Shown here in pieces: positions 1 through 6,504 of a DNA stretch of 8,236 bases. The translations under genes and the position numbers were made by a program. Within the stretch, counting starts at the first letter, position 1; every line of letters starts with the position of its first letter. The notes beneath the pieces are model-generated. The model was given only the letters and a program-made list of their open reading frames with translations, did no database searches and was not told where the DNA came from. The stretch lies in NCBI GenBank assembly GCA_021300125.1, contig JAJTHX010000310.1, positions 1 to 8,236 of the forward strand, in the 5' to 3' direction. The DNA comes from Betaproteobacteria bacterium (lineage in GTDB: Bacteria; Pseudomonadota; Gammaproteobacteria; Burkholderiales; SG8-41).

Positions 1-709
<709 letters not shown>

Positions 710-717
710 GGGTACGT

Positions 718-723
718 CTCCTC
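718..723 (-). promoter_or_regulatory. Shine-Dalgarno of groES
   Basis: On the minus strand GAGGAG lies 8 nt before the groES ATG. It is a strong ribosome binding site and confirms the start at 709. Confidence 0.85.
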
Positions 724-762
724 AGAACGGTTGAATGATCAGGTGAACCGCGAGCGAGGCTG

Positions 763-789
763 CTAGCACTCGACTCCAGCGAGTGCTAA
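763..789 (-). promoter_or_regulatory. CIRCE operator (HrcA binding site) of groESL
   Basis: The plus strand shows CTAGCACTC, a 9-nt spacer, then GAGTGCTAA. The CIRCE consensus is TTAGCACTC-N9-GAGTGCTAA, so 17 of 18 arm positions match; the only deviation is C for T at 763. HrcA is the known repressor of this element, and it loses activity when GroEL is titrated by unfolded protein. The element starts at the edge of the -10 hexamer and covers the expected transcription start, so bound HrcA would block initiation. It would also lie in the 5' untranslated leader of groES. hrcA itself is not in the window. Confidence 0.95.
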
Positions 790-817
790 TGGTAAAGACG
801 TACGGGGCGGATTTCAA
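789..817 (-). promoter_or_regulatory. Sigma70-like promoter of groESL
   Basis: Read on the minus strand, TTGAAA (812-817, 5 of 6 to the -35 consensus) is followed by exactly 17 nt and then TACCAT (789-794, 4 of 6 to the -10 consensus). Initiation would fall about 6-8 nt further on, inside the CIRCE element. The -35 also reads CTTGAAA, which resembles a sigma32 -35, but no CCCCAT-type -10 stands at the right distance. A vegetative promoter repressed by HrcA is therefore the better reading. Confidence 0.75.
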
Positions 818-840
818 GGGGCCCGGAGCCGGGCCACCTT
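816..840. repeat. GC-rich inverted repeat just upstream of the groESL -35
   Basis: On the plus strand AAGG-GGCCCG pairs with CGGGCC-CCTT around a GAGC loop, with a single A bulge at 836. This makes a 10-bp stem that overlaps the -35 hexamer by two bases. Neither strand has a U-tract after it, so it is not a convincing intrinsic terminator. Its role is unknown. Confidence 0.6.
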
Positions 841-842
841 TG

Positions 843-858
843 AAGCGAGTACTCGCTT
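843..858. repeat. Perfect 16-bp palindrome AAGCGAGTACTCGCTT
   Basis: The sequence is identical to its own reverse complement. It sits about 26 bp upstream of the groESL -35, in the stretch between the unknown gene and groES. Its size and position fit a dimeric regulator site, but it matches no operator that I recognise. It directly abuts another inverted repeat (859-873). Confidence 0.6.
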
Positions 859-873
859 ACAATAATTTATTGT
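859..873. repeat. AT-rich perfect inverted repeat (ACAATAA-T-TTATTGT)
   Basis: Two 7-bp arms around a single central base, with only one G/C pair per arm, inside otherwise GC-rich DNA. It starts one base after the 16-bp palindrome ends. It could act as an easily melted or UP-like element for the groESL promoter, or as a regulator site; neither can be shown from sequence. Confidence 0.5.
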
Positions 874-875
874 TT

Positions 876-899
876 AAAAACAGATACTTAATGAGTATC
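876..899 (-). terminator. Intrinsic terminator of the unknown gene 888-1544, overlapping its stop codon
   Basis: On the minus strand GATACT, a 5-nt loop CATTA and AGTATC form a 6-bp stem, followed by TGTTTTT. The TAA stop of the upstream gene spans the end of the loop and the first base of the second arm. The stem is short and AT-rich, so efficiency may be modest. Position and U-tract fit Rho-independent termination that insulates groESL from upstream transcription. Confidence 0.6.
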
Positions 900-1544
900 G
901 CCGGCAGGTACCGGGTAAATACGGGCGCGCGGAATACCGAAGCGATACACCGTGCGCCGATGGCCGCTGCAACGTGGCGGCTGCGGCGCATGCGGACAGG
1001 GCAAGCGGCGGCGCCCCTCCTCGGACAGCGTGGCGTCATCAGCCAGTTCCTGCCAGATGCCGCCACTGACCGGGCGGAAGGTCCAGGTGAGGTAGCCCCG
1101 GGCCGCGGCCAGTTCGACCAGTTCATCGGCGTCCGGCGCATCCGACACCACCAGATGATGGCCGTTCAGCGTGTGCGGATAGGCACCGAAGGCCTGCAGG
1201 CATTCGTACTGTTCGGTCGAGTCGGCGCCCGGCCGCAGGCAACCAGGCTGCTCGGCTCGCGCCACATCCCAGGCCCCCAGCGCCCAGCCGGCCTCCATCG
1301 CGGCATGGTCCACCGCGCGCAGGTCGCGCCAGCGCTGGTTCAATTGCAGCGAGGAGCTCGGCACCGGCGTATAGGTCACCACGTCGGCACCGTCCACGTC
1401 GGCGAGCGTCACCTTGGCGAAGCCGTGCCAGTGCAGGGTCAGGATCAGCGGCGTATCCGGACAGGGCACGGCGGCGAGGGTAATGCCGACGAGGGGCAAT
1501 CCGGTGGAGGCCATCTGGCCTTCGATGCGTTCGAGAATTTCCAT
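888..1544 (-). CDS. Hypothetical protein of 218 aa, family not recognised
   Basis: I do not recognise this protein. It reads MEILERIEGQMASTGLPLVG, then a segment with VPCPDTPLILTLHWHGFAKV (26-45) and a long acidic, Trp-containing middle. The tail is Arg/Pro-rich and ends ARIYPVPAGDTH. No signal peptide or membrane helix is visible, so a cytoplasmic location is likely. The composition of the first 175 residues looks natural (Asp, Glu, Trp, few low-complexity runs); the last 40 or so are less convincing. The frame stays open upstream to 1709. I chose the ATG at 1544 because GGGAG lies about 10 nt before it and the upstream stretch reads like untranslated sequence rich in inverted repeats. The gene is divergent from bioA across 191 bp and ends in its own terminator. 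The opposite-strand frame over the same bases is Arg/Gly/His-rich and looks like a shadow. Confidence 0.7.
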   Translation of the reverse strand: MEILERIEGQMASTGLPLVGITLAAVPCPDTPLILTLHWHGFAKVTLADVDGADVVTYTPVPSSSLQLNQRWRDLRAVDHAAMEAGWALGAWDVARAEQPGCLRPGADSTEQYECLQAFGAYPHTLNGHHLVVSDAPDADELVELAAARGYLTWTFRPVSGGIWQELADDATLSEEGRRRLPCPHAPQPPRCSGHRRTVYRFGIPRARIYPVPAGDTH

Positions 1545-1561
1545 GCGCGAACATCTCCCGT

Positions 1562-1590
1562 GGTTGTTGGTACACTGCAAAACAACAAAC
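1562..1590. promoter_or_regulatory. Candidate operator: inverted repeat GGTTGTTG-N13-CAACAAAC between the divergent genes
   Basis: The two 8-bp arms match at 7 of 8 positions around a 13-nt spacer. It lies 18-46 nt upstream of the unknown gene's start and about 145 bp upstream of bioA. It keeps the outer TTGT/ACAA of a BirA box, but the inner bases and the spacing do not match BirA, so I do not assign a regulator. I found no convincing -35/-10 pair for either gene in 1545-1735. Confidence 0.3.
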
Positions 1591-1660
1591 GCCGAAAGTT
1601 TTGTGACTGCCTGCTCACTGCACAGCAAATCCGGTGCCACCTTGCCGCGTGCTGCCGCGG

Positions 1661-1692
1661 CCGGCGCCACCAGCCAATAACGGCTGTGCCGG
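1661..1692 (+). other. Possible imperfect hairpin in the bioA leader
   Basis: CCGGC (1661-1665) pairs with GCCGG (1688-1692), and CAGCC (1671-1675) with GGCTG (1682-1686) around an AATAAC loop. A 5-nt bulge on one side opposes one base on the other. It lies 43 nt before the bioA ATG. It could be a leader structure or chance in GC-rich DNA; there is no U-tract. Confidence 0.25.
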
Positions 1693-1735
1693 ATCTCGAT
1701 TGAACGCAAAAAGTATTGGATAACTCCCGCCTCCC

Positions 1736-3073
1736 ATGCAAACCAGCACTCGCAACCGTGTGCTGCTAGAACGCAGCCGCACCGCCGTGTGGCATCCGTG
1801 CACGCAGATGAAGCAGCACGAGACGCTGCCGATCGTGCCGATCGCGCGCGGCAAAGGCTGCTGGCTCTACGACTGCGACGGCCGGCGTTACCTCGACGCG
1901 GTGAGTTCCTGGTGGGTCAACCTGTTCGGCCACGCCGAGCCGCGCATCAATGCCGCGCTGGCGGATCAATTGCAGCAACTCGAGCATGTGATCCTCGCCG
2001 GCTTCACCCACGAACCGGTGGTCGCGCTTTCGGAACGGCTGTCGGCAAAGACCGGCGGCCGGCTTGGCCACTGCTTTTATGGCAGCGACGGCGCCTCGGC
2101 CACCGAGATAGCGCTGAAAATGAGCTTCCATTACTGGCGCAACAGCGGCAGTCCGGAGAAGACGGAGTTCATCAGCCTCGCCGGCAGCTACCACGGTGAA
2201 ACCCTGGGCGCGCTGTCGGTCACCGATGTCGCGCTGTTCAGGGACACTTATGCGCCGCTGCTGCGCCCCAGCCGGCGGGTGCCCAGCCCGGACTGGCGGC
2301 TGGCCGCGCCGGGGATGTCGCCGCGCGAGCATGCCATCGCCGCGGCGCAGGCACTGGAAAGCCACCTCGAACAGCATCATGCGGTCACCGCCGCGCTGAT
2401 CGTCGAGCCGCTGGTGCAGGGCGCCACCGGCATGGCGATGTATGACGCGGAGTATCTGCGCCGCGCCCGAGCGGCCTGCGACCGCCACGGCGTGCATCTC
2501 ATCGCCGACGAGATCATGACCGGCTTCGGGCGCACCGGCAGTTTCTTCGCTTACGAGCAGGCCGGCATCACGCCGGATTTCCTGTGCCTGTCCAAAGGCA
2601 TCACCGGCGGCTATCTGCCGCTGTCGGCGGTGCTGACCACCGACGGGGTGTATGCCGCGTTCTATGACGATGAAGTCACGCGCGGCTTCCTGCATTCGCA
2701 CTCCTATACCGGCAATGCCCTGGCCTGCCGCGCCGCGCTGGCCACCCTGGACATCTTCGAGCAGGATGATGTCATCACCGCCAACCGCAACAAGGCCGCG
2801 CAGATGAGCGCGCGCTGCGCGGCACTCGCCACGCACCCGCGGGTGCGCAACTTCCGCACGCTGGGCATGATCTGGGCCTTCGAGGTCGCGGATGCGCAAC
2901 CGGGCTTCGCGCGCCGGCTGTTCGAGGCTGCGCTGGCGCGCGGCGTGCTGCTGCGGCCCATTGGCGGCACTGCGGGAAGCACCGTGTACTTCATGCCCCC
3001 GTATGTGATCAGTGAAGAAGAAATGGACTGGCTGGTGTCGAACACGATGGCGGCACTGGAGGCGGCACCGTGA
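1736..3073 (+). CDS. bioA: Adenosylmethionine-8-amino-7-oxononanoate aminotransferase
   Basis: BioA is a cytoplasmic PLP enzyme that transfers the amino group of S-adenosylmethionine to 7-keto-8-aminopelargonate, giving 7,8-diaminopelargonate in biotin synthesis. The 445 aa are slightly longer than E. coli BioA (429). Visible landmarks are WHPCTQM at 19-25, SSWW at 57-60 (the Trp pair of the substrate pocket), and the Tyr-His of SYHGETLGAL at 151-160. The PLP-binding Asp is 258 in IADEIMTGFGRTG, and the Schiff-base Lys is 287 in LSKGITGG. Then come SYTGN (323-327, phosphate contact by Thr325) and the carboxylate-binding Arg407 in RPIGG. Cys22 stands where E. coli BioA has Tyr17. The start ATG at 1736 fits the family N-terminus, although no good Shine-Dalgarno precedes it. 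The stop overlaps the next gene's GTG (GTGA), implying translational coupling. No other bio gene is in the window. Confidence 0.96.
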   Translation: MQTSTRNRVLLERSRTAVWHPCTQMKQHETLPIVPIARGKGCWLYDCDGRRYLDAVSSWWVNLFGHAEPRINAALADQLQQLEHVILAGFTHEPVVALSERLSAKTGGRLGHCFYGSDGASATEIALKMSFHYWRNSGSPEKTEFISLAGSYHGETLGALSVTDVALFRDTYAPLLRPSRRVPSPDWRLAAPGMSPREHAIAAAQALESHLEQHHAVTAALIVEPLVQGATGMAMYDAEYLRRARAACDRHGVHLIADEIMTGFGRTGSFFAYEQAGITPDFLCLSKGITGGYLPLSAVLTTDGVYAAFYDDEVTRGFLHSHSYTGNALACRAALATLDIFEQDDVITANRNKAAQMSARCAALATHPRVRNFRTLGMIWAFEVADAQPGFARRLFEAALARGVLLRPIGGTAGSTVYFMPPYVISEEEMDWLVSNTMAALEAAP

Positions 3074-3552
3074 CGGCGCAGTTGCGCATTGTCTCCGGCG
3101 GCCAGACCGGTGCGGACCGCGCCGCGCTCGATGCCGCGCTGCAAGCGGGGGCGCCTTGCGGCGGCTGGGCGCCGGGCGGGCGCATGGCCGAGGACGGGCC
3201 GCTCGCCGCGCGTTATCCGCTCCAGGAAATTCCCGGCGCCGGTTACATCGAGCGCACCCGTGCCAACGTCGCCGACAGCGACGGCACCGTGATCCTGCAT
3301 GGTGGCGCGCTCGAAGGCGGCACGCTGCAGACGCAGCGCTTCTGCGCGGAACTGGACAAACCCTGCCTGGTGATCGCCCGCGAACAGTTCGACGAATCGC
3401 AGGCCGCAGCGGAAATCGCGCGCTTCGTCGCGGCCCATGGCATCCATCGCCTCAACGTTGCCGGCCCGCGCGCCAGCAAACAGCCGCAGATCTACGCCTA
3501 TGTGCACGCGGTGATCAGTCGCCTGCTGGCCCGGGAAGCCGCGGCGGCATGA
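3070..3552 (+). CDS. cpYpsA-related SLOG-family protein (older name: putative molybdenum carrier)
   Basis: A 160-aa soluble protein with a Rossmann-like SLOG fold. I place it in the circularly permuted YpsA-type family (Pfam PF12694), formerly labelled molybdenum carrier. The signature stretches are the glycine-rich SGGQTGADRAALDAAL near the N-terminus (9-24), the second loop HGGALEGGT (78-85) and LNVAGPRASKQPQIY near the C-terminus (128-142). SLOG families are thought to bind or process nucleotide-derived ligands. The molybdenum role is weakly founded, and the true ligand here is unknown. The start is GTG at 3070, overlapping the bioA stop by 4 bp. The stop overlaps the next ATG in ATGA (3549-3552). 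This double overlap implies translation coupled with bioA and the downstream nuclease. No signal peptide or membrane helix is seen. Family membership is confident; function is open. Confidence 0.88.
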   Translation: MTAQLRIVSGGQTGADRAALDAALQAGAPCGGWAPGGRMAEDGPLAARYPLQEIPGAGYIERTRANVADSDGTVILHGGALEGGTLQTQRFCAELDKPCLVIAREQFDESQAAAEIARFVAAHGIHRLNVAGPRASKQPQIYAYVHAVISRLLAREAAAA

Positions 3553-4940
3553 AACTCACTTTCCTCGGCGCCGCCGGCGAAGTCACCGGATCGTGTTACC
3601 TGATCGAGGCGCAGGGGCTGCGCGTGCTGGTGGACTGCGGCATGTTCCAGGGGGGGCGCGACGCCGATGCGAGGAACTACGCGCCCTTCAGTTTCGCGCC
3701 GGAAAGCCTCGACCTGGTGCTGCTCACCCACGCCCATATCGACCACTCGGGACTGCTGCCGCGGCTGGTGGCGCAGGGTTTCCGCGGCCGCATCCACACC
3801 ACGGCCGCCACCGCCGACCTGCTGCAGGTGATGCTCGCCGATTCCGCGCACATCCAACAAAAGGAAATGGAATGGCGCAACAAGGCCGGCGCCCGCGGCG
3901 CCGGCCGCCCGCCGCTGTACACGCTGGCCGAGGTGCAGCGCACGCTGCGCCAGCTCTCGCCGGTGGACTACGACAACGAGATCGCGCCGCACCCGGGCCT
4001 GCGCTGCCGCTTCCGCGATGCCGGCCACATCATCGGCTCGGCGATCATCGAGCTGTGGGTGAACGACGGCGGCGCCACGCACAAGCTGGTGTTCTCCGGC
4101 GACCTCGGCCAGCCCTCGCGGCCGCTGGTGCGCGACCCGACGCCGATCGACTCGGCCGACGTGCTGGTGGTCGAGTCCACCTACGGCAACCGCCTGCACA
4201 AGAACCTTGACGATACGCTGGCCGAACTCGAATACGCAGTGACCGACACGCTCGTGCGCAAGAAGGGCAACGTCATCATCCCCGCCTTTGCGGTCGGCCG
4301 CACCCAGGAAATCCTGTATCTGCTGGTGGATCTCTACCGCCAGGGCCGGATGCCGGAGATGGATATCTACGTCGATTCGCCGATGGCGCTGAAGGCCACC
4401 GACATCACCGCCCGCCACTGGGGCCTGCTCGACAAGGATGCCGCCGCCATGCTGCGCTGGATGCAGAAACGCAGCGGCAAGCCGCGCATCCATTTCGTCG
4501 AGGATGCAGTCGAGTCGGCGGGCCTGCAGCGCATCAAGCGCGGCGCGGTGATCATTTCCGCAAGCGGCATGTGCAACGCGGGGCGTATCAAGCAGCACCT
4601 GCGCCACAACCTGGGCCGCCGCGATTCGACGGTGATCATCGCCGGCTTCCAGGCCGCGGGCACGCTCGGCCGGCGCCTGGCGGATGGCGCAAAATCGGTG
4701 CGTCTGTTCGGCATCCCGGTGCCGGTGAAAGCCGACATCTACACCATCGGCGGCCTCTCGGCCCACGCCGACCAGGCCGCCCTGCTCGGCTGGCTGCAGC
4801 ATTTCAAACGCCAGCCCCGCCGCAGCTTCATCGTGCACGGCGAGCGCGAGACCGCCACCGTGTTCGCCGCGGCGATCCGCGAGCGCCTCGGCTGGACTGG
4901 CATCGACATCCCCGCGCTGCACAGCGCGATCATCCTCTGA
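3549..4940 (+). CDS. Metallo-beta-lactamase/beta-CASP ribonuclease (YsgA/CPSF73-like)
   Basis: A 463-aa cytoplasmic nuclease of the beta-CASP class, whose members are Zn-dependent RNases with endo- and sometimes 5'-exonuclease activity. The order is MBL part (about 1-200), beta-CASP cap (about 210-395), MBL end. Visible metal and catalytic motifs are HAHIDHSG at 61-68, His160 in DAGHIIGSA and Asp185 in FSGDLG. Motif A is Glu209 in VESTYGNR, motif B His406 in GGLSAHAD, and motif C His430 in FIVHGE. IISASGMCNAGRIKQHL (335-351) is also typical. All residues needed for activity are present. There is no KH or S1 domain, so it is the short bacterial type rather than RNase J or the archaeal KH form. 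The ATG overlaps the previous stop by 4 bp. Its substrate in this organism cannot be told. Confidence 0.95.
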   Translation: MKLTFLGAAGEVTGSCYLIEAQGLRVLVDCGMFQGGRDADARNYAPFSFAPESLDLVLLTHAHIDHSGLLPRLVAQGFRGRIHTTAATADLLQVMLADSAHIQQKEMEWRNKAGARGAGRPPLYTLAEVQRTLRQLSPVDYDNEIAPHPGLRCRFRDAGHIIGSAIIELWVNDGGATHKLVFSGDLGQPSRPLVRDPTPIDSADVLVVESTYGNRLHKNLDDTLAELEYAVTDTLVRKKGNVIIPAFAVGRTQEILYLLVDLYRQGRMPEMDIYVDSPMALKATDITARHWGLLDKDAAAMLRWMQKRSGKPRIHFVEDAVESAGLQRIKRGAVIISASGMCNAGRIKQHLRHNLGRRDSTVIIAGFQAAGTLGRRLADGAKSVRLFGIPVPVKADIYTIGGLSAHADQAALLGWLQHFKRQPRRSFIVHGERETATVFAAAIRERLGWTGIDIPALHSAIIL

Positions 4941-4957
4941 AGCGAAAGCCCCGCCCC

Positions 4958-6481
4958 ATGCGACTCTCCGACTGCCGCGCCCCGCTTTTTGCACTGCTGC
5001 TGGCCCTGCCGCTGCTGAGCCTGCTGCCCGCCACGGCGGCGGCGCAACTGCCGAGCCCGCTGCCCGAGCCGGTGGCGCGCGCGCTGGCCCAGGCCGGCAT
5101 TCCCGAAGCGGCGATCGGCATCTATGTGCACGAGATCGGCGCCGAGCAGCCGGTGCTCTCGGTCGGCGCAGAGCGTTCGCTCAATCCGGCCTCGAGCATG
5201 AAGATCGTCACCACCTACGCGGGACTCGAGCTGCTGGGTCCGGCCTATGTGTGGAACACCGACGTGCTGATGGACGGCGCGCTGCAGGGCGAGGTGCTCA
5301 ACGGCAACCTCTACCTGCGCGGCGGCGGCGATCCCAAACTGACGCTGGAAAACTTCTGGCTGCTGCTGCGCAACCTGCGCGCGCGGGGTTTGCGTGAAAT
5401 CCGCGGCGACCTGGTACTGGACCGCCGCCTGTTCGCGGAAGAAGCGCAGGACCCCGGCCAGTTCGACGACCAGCCGACGCGGCCCTACAACACCGTGCCC
5501 AGCGGGCTGCTGGTCAATTTCAAGGCGGTGACGCTGCAGTTCATCGCCGACGCCGCCAGCCGCTCGGTTCGCATCGTCGCGGAGCCGGCGCTGCCGCAGG
5601 TGCAGATCGTCAACCAGCTCAAGCTCAGCGACGGCCCCTGCGGCGAATGGCTGTCGCGGGTGAAGATCGACACCCAGGGCAATGCCGACGGCGCGCGGCT
5701 TGCATTCAGCGGCAGTTTTCCGCTGGACTGCGGCGAGCGCCAGCGCAGCTTCAGCGTGATGGGCCACCGCCAGTACATCGGCGCGCTGTTCGCGCTGCTG
5801 TGGCGCGAGCTGGGCGGCAGCTTCTCCGGCCAGGTGCGCGACGGCGCGGTGCCCGATGCGGCGCGGCCGCTGACCAGCGCGCGCTCGCAGTCGCTGTCGG
5901 AAATCGTGCGCGACGTGAACAAGTACTCCAACAACGTGATGTCGCGCCACCTGTTCCTGTCACTGGCGCTGGGCGCGGCATCGCCGGGCATGGCTGTGGC
6001 GGCCCCCGCCGCCCCGGCAACCACGGCGGCGGCGGCCAATACCGTGCGCCAGTGGCTGGCGCTCAAGGGCATCAGCGCGCCGGAGCTGGTGCTGGAGAAC
6101 GGCTCGGGGCTGTCGCGCATCGAGCGCATCAGCACGCGCAACCTGGGCGCCGTACTGCTCAATGCCTGGGGCAGCGCGGTGATGCCGGAACTGATCGCCT
6201 CGCTGCCGGTGGCCGCAGTGGACGGCACCATGCGTCGCCGCCTCAAAAGCAGCGAGATCGCCGGCCAGGCCCACATCAAGACCGGCTCGCTCACCGGAGT
6301 GCGCTCGATCGCGGGCTACGTGCTTGATGCCCAGGGCAACCGCTCGGTGGTGGTGTTCATGGTCAACCATCCCAACGCCCACCAGTCCCAGGCGGCAATG
6401 GATGCGCTGCTGCAGTGGGTGCACAACCGCGACAGCAACTGCTGCGGGCGCCAGCAGCGCACGCGCACAGGCAAGAAGTAG
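4958..6481 (+). CDS. dacB: D-alanyl-D-alanine carboxypeptidase/endopeptidase, PBP4 family (class C)
   Basis: This periplasmic peptidoglycan hydrolase trims the terminal D-Ala of stem peptides and, in PBP4, also cuts D-Ala-mDAP cross-links. The 507 aa begin with a signal peptide: Arg at 2 and 7, hydrophobic core 9-24, probable cleavage after ATAAA near residue 29. The active-site set is complete: Ser79-Ser-Met-Lys82 (SxxK, Ser79 nucleophile), Ser324-Asn-Asn326 (SxN) and Lys441-Thr-Gly443 (KTG). The gap of about 245 residues between SxxK and SxN is the domain II/III insertion that marks PBP4. An Ala/Pro-rich stretch (338-360) follows the SxN motif. The tail after residue 490 (RDSNCCGRQQRTRTGKK) is basic with a Cys pair and is not typical. 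The start is fixed by the signal peptide; no clear Shine-Dalgarno is seen in the 17-bp gap after the nuclease gene. Confidence 0.96.
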   Translation: MRLSDCRAPLFALLLALPLLSLLPATAAAQLPSPLPEPVARALAQAGIPEAAIGIYVHEIGAEQPVLSVGAERSLNPASSMKIVTTYAGLELLGPAYVWNTDVLMDGALQGEVLNGNLYLRGGGDPKLTLENFWLLLRNLRARGLREIRGDLVLDRRLFAEEAQDPGQFDDQPTRPYNTVPSGLLVNFKAVTLQFIADAASRSVRIVAEPALPQVQIVNQLKLSDGPCGEWLSRVKIDTQGNADGARLAFSGSFPLDCGERQRSFSVMGHRQYIGALFALLWRELGGSFSGQVRDGAVPDAARPLTSARSQSLSEIVRDVNKYSNNVMSRHLFLSLALGAASPGMAVAAPAAPATTAAAANTVRQWLALKGISAPELVLENGSGLSRIERISTRNLGAVLLNAWGSAVMPELIASLPVAAVDGTMRRRLKSSEIAGQAHIKTGSLTGVRSIAGYVLDAQGNRSVVVFMVNHPNAHQSQAAMDALLQWVHNRDSNCCGRQQRTRTGKK

Positions 6482-6490
6482 TTTTCGCTC

Positions 6491-6504
6491 GCCCCTTCAG
6501 GGGC
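6491..6504. other. Hairpin GCCCC-TTCA-GGGGC between convergent genes
   Basis: A 5-bp GC stem with a 4-nt loop, just after the dacB stop and covering the stop codon of the convergent gene. It lacks a U-tract on either strand. It may help end transcription or block exonucleases from both sides, but it is not a canonical intrinsic terminator. Confidence 0.35.

Noticed and set aside
799..818. Sigma32 heat-shock promoter for groESL
   Set aside because: CTTGAAA is present on the minus strand, but the only CCCC-type -10 (CCCCGTACG) follows after just 4 nt, far too close; the sigma70 spacing of 17 nt fits better.
783..1703. Plus-strand open frame of 306 codons over the unknown minus-strand gene
   Set aside because: The product is rich in Arg, Gly, His and Gln with no plausible motif, it begins inside the CIRCE element and promoter, and the minus frame has more natural composition, a ribosome binding site and a terminator.
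1545..1709. N-terminal extension of the unknown gene up to an ATG at 1709
   Set aside because: The extension has no ribosome binding site I could see, its residues look unlike a conserved domain, and it would cover the inverted repeat of the divergent control region.
3012..3548. Upstream extension of the beta-CASP gene
   Set aside because: The extra residues are an Arg-rich out-of-frame reading of bioA and the SLOG gene. The family starts at MKLTFLGAAGEVTGS, encoded from 3549.
3498..5950. Long minus-strand open frames (498 and 403 codons) opposite the nuclease and dacB genes
   Set aside because: They lie antisense to genes with complete catalytic motifs, and their Arg/His/Gln/Ala-rich products are the usual shadow of GC-rich codon use.
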